DNA of 19,036 nt, taken from positions 1 to 19,036 of the forward strand of contig CAJMOP010000030.1 in the NCBI GenBank assembly GCA_905215115.1, in the 5' to 3' direction. This document shows, one piece after another, positions 12,223 through 19,036 of the stretch (its first letter is position 1; each line of letters starts with the position of its first letter). The notes beneath the pieces were generated by a model that was given only the letters and a program-made list of their open reading frames with translations, was not told where the DNA came from and did no database searches. This DNA is from an uncultured bacterium. Its GTDB lineage: Bacteria; Actinomycetota; Coriobacteriia; Coriobacteriales; Coriobacteriaceae. The position numbers and the translations under genes are program-made.

Positions 12223-14253
12223 CTACTCGTTGGGCACGCACGTGGCCTTGGCTCGGTCGGGCGTTACATCCTGACCGCAGGAATAGCTCGAGTCGAAGGC
12301 GTGCGCAACCAAGTCGTGGGTATCCCATGCCATGCAGTCAAACTCGCCAGTATCGAGGACGATGATATAGCCCTTGCCATCGTAGTAGAAATGATTCTCG
12401 GTGTAGTTATCGTCATCGTCGATGTTGTCTTCGGACACGGAGTCCATATCCGGCTTTGCCGTCCTAATTGCCTGCTTGGCCTCACTCTTGAGCGTGTCAA
12501 ACGAGAGCCCGTGCTGCGCAAGCGAGTCCTCGAGCGAAACCTGCTCACCTGTCTTGAGGTTGTAGTACGCCGACCTCGTCTTCTGTACCGATCGATACGG
12601 AGGCTGATAACTGTTGGTGAACGTACGCACGCAGGCAATATCGCCGTCAATCGAGACGATCTCGGCGGTGTACATCATGGTCACGCGGCTGTCCTCGTCG
12701 TCCATCGAGGCCTGCTTACTCGCTTCGAGGGTATCCGCGACCAGCTGAACCATATCTTTGTTGAACTTGGCGACGCCCACGCCCTGGCCCTTTACCTGAG
12801 GATAGGTCCATGTAGCCGAAATCTGGCACGCGTCATCGGGGGACGGATTCAGCGGGCCCTCGCCAACCGCGGCCGTAAAGTTGACATCCTGCGTGGCAGA
12901 GACGGCCTCGTAGCTCGCCTGCGCATCGTCAGAGTCCTTCGACTTCAGCTGCTCCAGCGTCGTGGCGACCGAGGCGATGGTGCTGGCTACGCTCTCCTCG
13001 GTGCTGGTAAGCACAGCGCTCAGCTCGGACACTTCATTGGTGCCGGCAATCTTCGAATCGCTTATCGGTGCCGGACCGGCAACGGCGCCAAAAGCCTTAC
13101 CATCGTAGGCATCAAATTCGCACTCATAGCCATCACGAGATTCGTCCATCCCGACTGGAACCTCTTTGACGTTGATCTTCTCCCCGTCATGCAAATATCG
13201 CCTGAACCCATAGGTGCCATCGTAATCGTATACACGGAGCGAAACGCCAACGCACATAACGTCAACCCAGATATCGGGCTCATATACTTTCTCGATTTTG
13301 CCGTCGCGGTATGCCCAAACTTCGGCCTTAGCGGCGGTGGCGCCATTAGTGTTGAAGAGCGGCTCATCAGAATACTCAATCAGGAGTTCGTCCTGACCAT
13401 CCCCGTCAAAGTCAATGAGCTTGGCATAGGCAACGCCCTGGGCTCCATACGTAGATTGAGCAACCTCAACGGCCTCGCCCTCGCCGTACTTTTTCTGGTA
13501 CTCGAGGATCTTGTCGGTGAACAGCTCGTTTGCCGTCTTGACCGCCGCCTTGGCAGAGGCCTTGGCCTCCTTCTTGGACTGCGTGAGCTCAACGTTCTTG
13601 GGGGCGTCCGAGCCTTCCTTGGCGTAGTCGACCTTCATGGTGGTCGCGCTCTTCTTTTTGCCCTTGCCCGAGGTGATGGTCATCTGGTACTTCTGGTCGG
13701 GCAACTCGCCAAAGTCCTCCATGGCAAAGCCGTCCTCGCCATCGACCTTGATGGTGTAGCTCTTGCCCTTGCCAGACACCGGCGCCAGCTCGACGGTATA
13801 GCTCTTGAGCTTTTTTCCTTTGCTGTTCTTGGGCAGCACTTTGGTCTCGCATGCGCAGACAACGTAGCCCTTGCCGCCCGAAGTCACCTCGGAAGATGTG
13901 CCGATACGCGGCACGATCACGATAGCGGCGACAATGGCGACAACGGCAACACCGCCGATAACGGCAGCGATGATACGGCCCCTGTGCTTGGGTTTCTCGG
14001 GCTGCGGCGTCGGAACAAACGACTGAGAGGCCTCGGCAGGCTCGGTCATAGGTTCCTCATAACGAGACTGCACCTCCATATGAGCCGAGGCACCCTGAAG
14101 AGCGTGCCGTCCCGCAGGGTCGCCCACCGGCGCATCCCCTACCGGAAACGCCACAGGCTCCGCCTGGTCCTCAACTCCGTCCACGCGTGCTCCGCAGCTC
14201 GTGCAAAACATGGAGCCATCGGGTATCTGAGCTCCGCACTTGGTGCAATACAT
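12223..14253 (-). CDS. zinc-ribbon, membrane-anchored protein with DUF4163/DUF3298-like C-terminus
   Basis: A 676-aa protein. ATG 14253 is chosen because GGGAG precedes it and the product then starts directly with a zinc ribbon, MYCTKCGAQIPDGSMFCTSCG (Cys3, Cys6, Cys17, Cys20); the open frame extends 36 codons further without protein-like sequence. A Pro/Glu-rich linker (about 25-91) is followed by one membrane segment (about 93-115), so the ribbon is cytoplasmic and the rest exported. Residues 128-222 form a beta-rich domain. DFDGDGQDE at 281-289 looks like a calcium-binding EF-hand or FG-GAP/dockerin-type loop. Residues about 475-650 match the DUF4163/DUF3298 pattern seen in PdaC and RsiV-type proteins (SATWTYPQV..., then TRSAYYNLKTGEQVSLEDSL and a late DGKGYIIVLDTGEFDC segment). 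Such domains are exported and in some proteins bind lysozyme or modify peptidoglycan; no catalytic part is recognised here, so a sensing or wall-associated role is only a guess. Confidence 0.87.
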   Translation of the reverse strand: MYCTKCGAQIPDGSMFCTSCGARVDGVEDQAEPVAFPVGDAPVGDPAGRHALQGASAHMEVQSRYEEPMTEPAEASQSFVPTPQPEKPKHRGRIIAAVIGGVAVVAIVAAIVIVPRIGTSSEVTSGGKGYVVCACETKVLPKNSKGKKLKSYTVELAPVSGKGKSYTIKVDGEDGFAMEDFGELPDQKYQMTITSGKGKKKSATTMKVDYAKEGSDAPKNVELTQSKKEAKASAKAAVKTANELFTDKILEYQKKYGEGEAVEVAQSTYGAQGVAYAKLIDFDGDGQDELLIEYSDEPLFNTNGATAAKAEVWAYRDGKIEKVYEPDIWVDVMCVGVSLRVYDYDGTYGFRRYLHDGEKINVKEVPVGMDESRDGYECEFDAYDGKAFGAVAGPAPISDSKIAGTNEVSELSAVLTSTEESVASTIASVATTLEQLKSKDSDDAQASYEAVSATQDVNFTAAVGEGPLNPSPDDACQISATWTYPQVKGQGVGVAKFNKDMVQLVADTLEASKQASMDDEDSRVTMMYTAEIVSIDGDIACVRTFTNSYQPPYRSVQKTRSAYYNLKTGEQVSLEDSLAQHGLSFDTLKSEAKQAIRTAKPDMDSVSEDNIDDDDNYTENHFYYDGKGYIIVLDTGEFDCMAWDTHDLVAHAFDSSYSCGQDVTPDRAKATCVPNE

Positions 14254-14387
14254 CGCATCTCCCGTCTCTTGTTGCAGCCGCAATGCGCCCGCGCAATTCT
14301 TCCAACTACACCGTACGGGAGAAATAGTGATTCTTGTTGCGCAACATTGTCGCCGTCCCAAAATGATCCTTCCGTCCCCTTGGGAAC

Positions 14388-14423
14388 AAAAAGCCCCGCC
14401 GGGCCTTGGTGGCGCGGCGGGGC
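14388..14423 (-). terminator. terminator of fhs
   Basis: On the minus strand, GCCCCGCCG pairs perfectly with CGGCGGGGC around a 13-base interior, followed by TTTTT. It begins 26 bases after the fhs stop. Confidence 0.92.
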
Positions 14424-14448
14424 GGGCAAGCGGCTATGAGCAGCAGGC

Positions 14449-16116
14449 TTAGAACAGGCCGGTGATGTTGCCATCGTTGTCGACGTCGATGTTCTCGGCC
14501 GCGGGAACCTTGGGCAGGCCCGGCATGGTGAGCACGCTACCGGTCAGCGCGACCACAAAGTGGGCGCCGGCAGAAACCTTGAGCTCGCGCACCGTGATGC
14601 GGAAGCCCTCAGGAGCGCCCAGCGCCTTGGCGTTGTCGCTAAAGCTGTACTGGGTCTTGGCAACGCACACCGGCAGGTTGCCAAAGCCGTTCTCGCGCAG
14701 CTCGGCGAGCTGGCGCTTGGCGGCCGGCGTAAAGTCAACGCCGTCGGCGCGGTAGACCTTGGTGGCAACGGCCTCGAGGGCATCAGCGACATCAGCGCCG
14801 TCCTCATAGGCAAACTTGAGCTCGCTCGGCTGCTCAATCAGACGCATGACCTCATCGGCCAGATCGAGCGCGCCCTCGCCGCCCTTGGCCCAGACCTCGG
14901 ACAGCTTCACATTGACGCCCAGCTTCTGGCACTCGGACTCGATGAGCTCGAGCTCGGCCTCGGTGTCCGTCGGGAAGCGGTTGATGGCGACCACACAGGG
15001 CAGACCGTAGACGTTCTGGATGTTGTCGACGTGACGCAGCAGGTTGGGCATGCCAGCCTTGAGTGCCTCGAGGTTCTCCTCGTTGAGGTCGGCCTTGGCG
15101 ACGCCACCGTTGTACTTCAGCGCACGAGCGGTCGCGACGACCACGACGGCGCTGGGGCGAACGCCCGTCATGCGGCACTTAATGTCGAGGAACTTCTCGG
15201 CGCCCAGATCGGCACCGAAGCCGGCCTCGGTAATGGCAACATCGCCAAAACGCATGGCCATACGCGTGGCCATGATAGAGTTGCAGCCGTGGGCGATATT
15301 GGCGAAGGGACCGCCGTGGACAAACGCGGGCGTACCCTCGAGCGTCTGCACCAGATTGGGCTTGAGCGCATCCTTGAGCAGTGCGGCCATAGCTCCCTGG
15401 GCCTTAAGGTCGCGTGCGCGGACGGGCTCGCCGGCATAGCTGTAGCCGACAACAATCTCGCCCAAGCGCTCCTTAAGATCGTTGATGCTCGTGGACAGGC
15501 ACAGGATCGCCATGACCTCGGAGGCAACGGTGATATCGAAGCCGTCCTCGCGCGGCACGCCCTGGGCCTTGCCGCCAATACCGTCGATGACATGGCGCAG
15601 CTGACGGTCGTTCATGTCGACGACGCGCTTCCAGGTGATGCGCTTAACATCGATACCGAGTTGGTTGCCCTGCTGAATATGGTTGTCGAGCATGGCTGCC
15701 AGCAGGTTGTTGGCGGCACCAATAGCATGGAAGTCGCCGGTAAAGTGCAGGTTGATGTCCTCCATGGGGATGACCTGGGCCCAACCGCCACCGGCGGCAC
15801 CGCCCTTCACACCAAACACGGGACCGAGCGAAGGCTCGCGCAGGGCCACGGCGCTCTTGACGCCGCGGCGACGCAGGCCGTCGGCCAGGCCGATGGTCGT
15901 GGTGGTCTTGCCCTCGCCTGCGGGCGTGGGATTGATAGCGGTCACGAGGACGAGCTTGGCCTGGTGATCGGTCGGCTCGTTGAGCAGAGAGTAGTCGACC
16001 TTAGCCTTGTCGAAGCCGTACGGAATCAGGTGCTTTACGTCGACACCGGCGTTCTTGGCCACCTCGGTAATGGGCAGCGGTGTGACGGAACGTGCGATTT
16101 CGATGTCAGTAGGCAT
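14449..16116 (-). CDS. fhs: formate-tetrahydrofolate ligase
   Basis: A 555-aa cytoplasmic enzyme that joins formate to tetrahydrofolate using ATP to give 10-formyl-tetrahydrofolate, feeding purine and formyl-methionine synthesis and, in anaerobes, the methyl branch of one-carbon metabolism. The ATG at 16116 is preceded by AAAGGA, and the product starts MPTDIEIARSVTPLPITEVA, the usual family opening; the frame extends 28 codons further without support. The nucleotide-binding motif is TPAGEGKTTTTIGLADGL (about 64-81). Further family blocks include LREPSLGPVFGVKGGAAGGGWAQVIPMEDINLHFTGD, HGGPFANIAHGCNS, TEAGFGADLGAEKF and PNLLRHVDNI. Length equals that of typical Fhs. It has its own promoter (16157-16184) and terminator (14388-14423) and so appears monocistronic, although it lies downstream of ruvCAB on the same strand. 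Confidence 0.98.
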   Translation of the reverse strand: MPTDIEIARSVTPLPITEVAKNAGVDVKHLIPYGFDKAKVDYSLLNEPTDHQAKLVLVTAINPTPAGEGKTTTTIGLADGLRRRGVKSAVALREPSLGPVFGVKGGAAGGGWAQVIPMEDINLHFTGDFHAIGAANNLLAAMLDNHIQQGNQLGIDVKRITWKRVVDMNDRQLRHVIDGIGGKAQGVPREDGFDITVASEVMAILCLSTSINDLKERLGEIVVGYSYAGEPVRARDLKAQGAMAALLKDALKPNLVQTLEGTPAFVHGGPFANIAHGCNSIMATRMAMRFGDVAITEAGFGADLGAEKFLDIKCRMTGVRPSAVVVVATARALKYNGGVAKADLNEENLEALKAGMPNLLRHVDNIQNVYGLPCVVAINRFPTDTEAELELIESECQKLGVNVKLSEVWAKGGEGALDLADEVMRLIEQPSELKFAYEDGADVADALEAVATKVYRADGVDFTPAAKRQLAELRENGFGNLPVCVAKTQYSFSDNAKALGAPEGFRITVRELKVSAGAHFVVALTGSVLTMPGLPKVPAAENIDVDNDGNITGLF

Positions 16117-16156
16117 GGACGGTCCTTTCGTTACCGGATGAGAAAAAGACCAATTC

Positions 16157-16184
16157 AGCATAGCACGGGCGCGCAATAGTAAAG
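16157..16184 (-). promoter_or_regulatory. predicted fhs promoter
   Basis: On the minus strand, CTTTAC (16184-16179) and TATGCT (16162-16157) are separated by 16 bases. The -10 is preceded by TGC, as in an extended -10 element. It predicts a leader of about 35 bases. Confidence 0.55.
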
Positions 16185-16262
16185 CACCCGCAACCGACAA
16201 ACGGCGATATGTTTATCCAATGCTCAGCGATAGCCTACAGATGCGCTAAAACAAGCCCATTC

Positions 16263-17330
16263 CTACAGGGTTGGCTCAATACCCAAATGCTCGAATGTGC
16301 GCAGGGTTGCCTGGCGACCCTGCGGTGTACGAATCATCAAGCCGCACTGCAGCAGATAAGGCTCATAGACATCCTCGAGCGTCCCCGGGTCCTCGCCCAC
16401 CGCGCTGGCAAGCGTCGTCAGGCCCACGGCACGGCCGGAGAACGTCTTGGCGAGTGTCTCCAAAATGCGAATATCCATCCAGTCCAGACCAAGCTCATCG
16501 ATCTCAAAGAACTCGAGCGCCTGACGGCAGATATCGAGCTCGATGGGGCCGTTGCCGCGCACCTGCGCGTAGTCGCGCACGCGCTTGAGAAGACGGTTGG
16601 CAAGACGCGGCGTACCACGCGAACGCGAGCCGATCTCGAGTGCACTGGAATGGTCGATCGTCACGCCCAGAATGGTCGCCGAGCGTGTCACGATCTGAGC
16701 GAGCTCCTCGACCGTGTAGTAATCCAGGCGATACGAGATGCCAAAGCGGTCGCGCAATGGGCCGGTCAACATGCCCGAGCGAGTCGTTGCCGCCACCAGC
16801 GTGAACTTGGGGATATCCAGGCGAATCGAGCGCGCCGCCGGACCCTTGCCGATCACGATATCGAGCGCAAAGTCCTCCATCGCGGGATACAGAACTTCCT
16901 CGACCGAACGGTTAAGGCGGTGGATCTCGTCGATAAACAGCACGTCACCCGGCTGCAGGTTAGTCAGAATGGCCGCCAGGTCGCCGGTGCGCGCGATGGC
17001 CGGACCGCTCGTCGTCTTGATCTGAGCGCCCAGCTCGTTGGCGATAACCGTAGCCAGCGTGGTCTTACCCAGACCCGGAGGGCCCGAGAAGATCACGTGG
17101 TCGAGCGTCTCGCCACGGCTCTGCGCGGCCTCAATCAGCACGCGAAGGCTCTGTTTGATGTGCTCCTGACCGCAGTAGTCATCCAAGCGCTGGGGGCGCA
17201 GGGTACGGTCGACATCGAGGTCCTCGGGCGTCAGCTCCGAGCCCACCATGCGCTCACCGTGCGCCATGGATGCCGCCGGCGAGCTGCCGGGCGTCGCCCA
17301 CAGGTCCTGAGAGTCATCGGCTTCCCACAT
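16263..17330 (-). CDS. ruvB: Holliday junction branch-migration ATPase RuvB
   Basis: A 355-aa AAA+ ATPase that forms hexameric rings and, with RuvA, drives branch migration of Holliday junctions. Walker A is GPPGLGKT (83-90), Walker B is FIDEIH (132-137), sensor 1 is ATTRSG (181-186), the arginine finger is in GPLRDRFG (190-197), and RGTPR marks sensor 2. The C-terminal winged-helix end (DIRILETLAKTF..GLTTLASAVGEDPGTLEDVYEPYLLQCGLM) is complete. The start is taken as ATG 17330, which overlaps the ruvA stop as TGATG; a GTG one codon earlier is possible. Length agrees with the family, with an N-terminal extension of about 25 residues that is variable among RuvB proteins. Last gene of the ruvCAB operon. 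Confidence 0.98.
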   Translation of the reverse strand: MWEADDSQDLWATPGSSPAASMAHGERMVGSELTPEDLDVDRTLRPQRLDDYCGQEHIKQSLRVLIEAAQSRGETLDHVIFSGPPGLGKTTLATVIANELGAQIKTTSGPAIARTGDLAAILTNLQPGDVLFIDEIHRLNRSVEEVLYPAMEDFALDIVIGKGPAARSIRLDIPKFTLVAATTRSGMLTGPLRDRFGISYRLDYYTVEELAQIVTRSATILGVTIDHSSALEIGSRSRGTPRLANRLLKRVRDYAQVRGNGPIELDICRQALEFFEIDELGLDWMDIRILETLAKTFSGRAVGLTTLASAVGEDPGTLEDVYEPYLLQCGLMIRTPQGRQATLRTFEHLGIEPTL

Positions 17331-17950
17331 CACGCATCCATTCCAAGTCGCTTAAGCGCCGCGCCGAGCAGATCCTCGACACGCATATTCTGCCCATCAT
17401 ACCCGCTCAGGGCAACATCGGTCTCCTGCGGGCTAAAGCCCATGGAAAGGAGTGCTGCACGGGCGTCATCGATCGCCGAAGGAGCGGCGGCGGGCACGGG
17501 CATCGCAACCTGTCCGGGAATCACGTCGACCGGAACAAAGCCCTTGTCCTTGGCAAAGGTGCTCTTGAGCTCCAGAATCAGACGCTGCGCGGTCTTTTTG
17601 CCCACACCGGGAACCTTGGCCATACCCTTGTCGTCCTCGGCCATTACCAGGGAATACAGCTGGCCCACGGTATAGGTGGAGAGCACGGCAAGCGCCAGGC
17701 GCGGACCGACACCCGAGACGGACACGAGCCGATCGAACATCGCGCGCTCGTCCTTGGAGGCAAAACCAAAGAGCGTCATGGCGTCCTCACGCACCTGCAT
17801 GCGCGTGTAGAGGCGAACCTCGCCGCCAGGCGTCGGCAACGTGGCGGCAGTGCTGCCCGAAATGCCGAGCTCAAAGCCCACGCCCGATACATCGACAACG
17901 GCCGAGCTCATCGTGGCCTCGACAAGCGTTCCATGGAGCTGGGAGATCAT
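17330..17950 (-). CDS. ruvA: Holliday junction DNA-binding protein RuvA
   Basis: A 206-aa protein (E. coli RuvA has 203). RuvA tetramers grip the four-way junction and load RuvB. The N-terminal OB-fold domain (MISQLHGTLVE...GGEVRLYTRMQVREDAMTLFGF) is followed by the two helix-hairpin-helix motifs (FDRLVSVSGVGPRLALAVLS and MAKVPGVGKKTAQRLILEL), an Ala/Pro-rich hinge, and the small C-terminal domain III (AIDDARAALLSMGFSPQETDVAL...VEDLLGAALKRLGMDA) that contacts RuvB. ATG 17950 overlaps the ruvC stop as TGATG, so translation is coupled in the order ruvC-ruvA-ruvB. Confidence 0.98.
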   Translation of the reverse strand: MISQLHGTLVEATMSSAVVDVSGVGFELGISGSTAATLPTPGGEVRLYTRMQVREDAMTLFGFASKDERAMFDRLVSVSGVGPRLALAVLSTYTVGQLYSLVMAEDDKGMAKVPGVGKKTAQRLILELKSTFAKDKGFVPVDVIPGQVAMPVPAAAPSAIDDARAALLSMGFSPQETDVALSGYDGQNMRVEDLLGAALKRLGMDA

Positions 17951-18471
17951 CAGTATCCGGTTCCTCTCTGTTGATAGAACTCGCCGCCGGTAAGCGCCCG
18001 GGTGCGGCTGAGGTTAACGTGGCAGATGGCGCAAGCCAGGGCATCGGCGGCATGGTCGGGATGCGGGTCGTGATCGAGCTGTGTGAGCGTACGCACCATG
18101 TAGGCGACCTGTCGCTTGTCCGCGGCACCGGTGCCCACCACGGCCTGTTTGATCTGCATGGGCGTGTATTCGCCAATTTCGAGCGCGCACTCCGAAAGCG
18201 CCACGAGTGCAGCACCGCGGGCATGCGCCGTAGGGATGGCCGAGCGAACGTTGGCGCCAAAGTAAATGCTCTCGATAGCAGCGGTATCGGGTCGATAACG
18301 CTCCACGACGCCTTTGAGGTCGCGGGCGATATGCGACAGGCGCACCGCGAGCGGGCTGCCCGCGCTGGTCTCGATACAACCGTAGGCGCGACAGCGAACC
18401 TCGCCGCGCCGCTCCTCGATAATCCCCCAACCCGTATGGGCCAAACCGGGGTCGATACCCAAAATGACCAA
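17950..18471 (-). CDS. ruvC: crossover junction endonuclease RuvC
   Basis: A 173-aa resolvase that cuts Holliday junctions as a dimer. The start is inferred to be TTG at 18471, five bases after GAGGGGAGG, because the product then begins MVILGIDPGL as in other RuvC proteins; a GTG at 18516 would add 15 atypical residues and lacks a ribosome site. Catalytic residues line up: Asp7 (GIDPG), Glu67 (AAIESIYF), and HPDHAADALA with His140 and Asp143. A His at the third position is seen in Thermus-type RuvC, while the E. coli protein has Asp there. First gene of the operon; transcription is expected from the LexA-box promoter 60-70 bases upstream. Confidence 0.95.
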   Translation of the reverse strand: MVILGIDPGLAHTGWGIIEERRGEVRCRAYGCIETSAGSPLAVRLSHIARDLKGVVERYRPDTAAIESIYFGANVRSAIPTAHARGAALVALSECALEIGEYTPMQIKQAVVGTGAADKRQVAYMVRTLTQLDHDPHPDHAADALACAICHVNLSRTRALTGGEFYQQRGTGY

Positions 18472-18527
18472 GCCAACCTCCCCTCGCCACAAGCACGGCG
18501 CAAGACAAGGCCCCACGCGCTATTCAC

Positions 18528-18539
18528 GAACGTCTGTTC
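18528..18539. promoter_or_regulatory. LexA/SOS box upstream of ruvC
   Basis: GAACGTCTGTTC is an exact GAAC-N4-GTTC, the core of the LexA operator used by Gram-positive bacteria and Actinobacteria. It begins two bases past the predicted -10 (TATTCT) of ruvC on the minus strand, so bound LexA would block transcription. ruv genes are classic SOS targets, which strengthens the call. Confidence 0.85.
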
Positions 18540-18540
18540 T

Positions 18541-18569
18541 AGAATAACACAACGCTAGCCCTATAAGTC
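18541..18569 (-). promoter_or_regulatory. predicted ruvCAB promoter
   Basis: On the minus strand, TATTCT (18546-18541) is a good -10. GACTTA (18569-18564), 17 bases upstream, is a weak -35. The LexA box directly follows the -10, so the transcription start would fall inside or beside the box. Confidence 0.55.
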
Positions 18570-18619
18570 AGCCGAGATAGAATTGTAGGTTGAGCATACG
18601 CAAGCGGGCACGCAGAGAC

Positions 18620-19036
18620 CTAGTTCTGGCTAAAGAATGGGAACTGTCGGGGATCAACCGGCGGGTGCGGCATCGGTCCGCCCTGGGGCCCACCCTGCGG
18701 TCCGCCCTGGCCGCCCATCATCTTTTCGATGGCGTCCTGGACCTCGCCCTCAAACTTCTTCATGCCCTCGTGCAGGCGGCGCTGGCCGTCCTCGGAGCGC
18801 AGCTCCTCCATCTGCTCGGGTGAAATACCCAACAGGTCACCCAGTATGCCCATCATCTCGCCACGCATGCGCTCGCTTGTATCCTCGTCGGCAAAGCGGC
18901 GCACCTCGGCGCGTGCCAGCGCATCGACCGTCATGCGTTCCTTGCCGCTCAGTCCCAGGTCGGACCACGCGAGCATATACGGCCAGGCACGCTCGGCAAA
19001 CGAACGGGCCGAGACGATCGGCGCCGTCGGTAGCTG
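18620..19036 (-). CDS. C-terminal part of an unrecognised protein (runs off the right edge)
   Basis: The minus-strand frame is open from the window edge to TAG at 18620, giving 138 visible residues. An internal ATG at 18976 exists, but the codons upstream of it (…SARSFAERAWPY) read as protein, so the gene most likely starts outside the window. Visible parts are an aromatic-containing helix (SFAERAWPYMLAWSDLGLSGKERMTVDALARAEVRRFADEDT), an acidic, Met-rich helical stretch (RMRGEMMGILGDLLGISPEQMEELRSEDGQRRLHEGMKKFEGEVQDAIEKMMGG), and a low-complexity tail with repeated GGPQ units ending DPRQFPFFSQN. No domain is recognised. It is mainly helical and probably cytoplasmic. It precedes ruvC on the same strand but is separated by the ruvC promoter, so it is probably a separate unit. 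Confidence 0.75.
   Translation of the reverse strand, partial: QLPTAPIVSARSFAERAWPYMLAWSDLGLSGKERMTVDALARAEVRRFADEDTSERMRGEMMGILGDLLGISPEQMEELRSEDGQRRLHEGMKKFEGEVQDAIEKMMGGQGGPQGGPQGGPMPHPPVDPRQFPFFSQN

Noticed and set aside
12172..14439. A 755-codon open frame on the plus strand opposite the zinc-ribbon membrane protein
   Set aside because: It lies antisense to a gene with clear domains, membrane segment and ribosome site; its translation is Leu/Arg/Val-rich with no motifs, as expected from GC-rich codon bias.
14560..16179. A 539-codon plus-strand frame opposite fhs
   Set aside because: It is a shadow of fhs, which is unmistakable on the minus strand.
16209..17974. Long plus-strand frames opposite ruvB and ruvA
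   Set aside because: The minus strand encodes complete RuvB and RuvA with all motifs; the plus frames have no recognisable sequence.
1..19036. tRNA, rRNA, CRISPR arrays and intact insertion sequences
   Set aside because: No cloverleaf with a conserved T-loop, no regular direct-repeat array and no transposase frame were seen on either strand.

Overview
The window is a GC-rich bacterial chromosome segment. It most resembles a gut Coriobacteriia (Actinomycetota), probably Collinsella or a near relative; this is inference, because no rRNA or other marker gene is present. Supporting signs are the actinobacterial-type LexA/SOS box (GAAC-N4-GTTC) in front of ruvC, the LAxTG-type sorting signal on a Tat-exported surface enzyme, strong AGGAGG ribosome binding sites, and formate-tetrahydrofolate ligase beside ruvCAB.

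Left part (1-4710, all +): two tandem paralogous lipoproteins (421-1023, 1251-1844), each with the same 18-base upstream motif and a near-identical terminator, so the whole cassette looks duplicated. They are followed by a large secreted, probably wall-anchored protein with a beta-trefoil-like module and a PI-PLC X catalytic domain (2150-4639).

Middle (4860-7620): an orphan HicB-like/helix-turn-helix protein (4865-5317), a perfect 31-base palindrome (5365-5395), an ADP-ribosylglycohydrolase (5457-6374), a 73-aa unknown, a very small self-contained unit encoding a 30-aa amphipathic peptide (6775-6867), and, on the minus strand, a small gene whose C-terminal SHOCT segment lies in a different frame (7146-7614).

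Next (7731-12194): a double zinc-ribbon protein (-) divergent from a cation diffusion facilitator (+); a single-pass membrane protein with a disordered proline/tyrosine-rich cytoplasmic part and a PASTA-like outer part (-); a 78-aa Cys-cluster protein (+); and a ~150-bp imperfect palindrome bounded by 20-bp perfect inverted repeats, which looks like a MITE or other repeat family.

Right part (12223-19036, all -): a zinc-ribbon/transmembrane protein with a DUF4163/DUF3298-like exported end; fhs with its own promoter and terminator; ruvC-ruvA-ruvB coupled by TGATG overlaps under a predicted LexA-controlled promoter; and the 3' end of an unrecognised gene that runs off the window.

The core functions (Holliday-junction resolution, one-carbon metabolism, metal export) are conventional. 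The accessory content (lipoproteins, PI-PLC surface protein, orphan HicB/ADP-ribosyl-hydrolase locus, small-peptide unit, palindromic element) holds the less understood biology.
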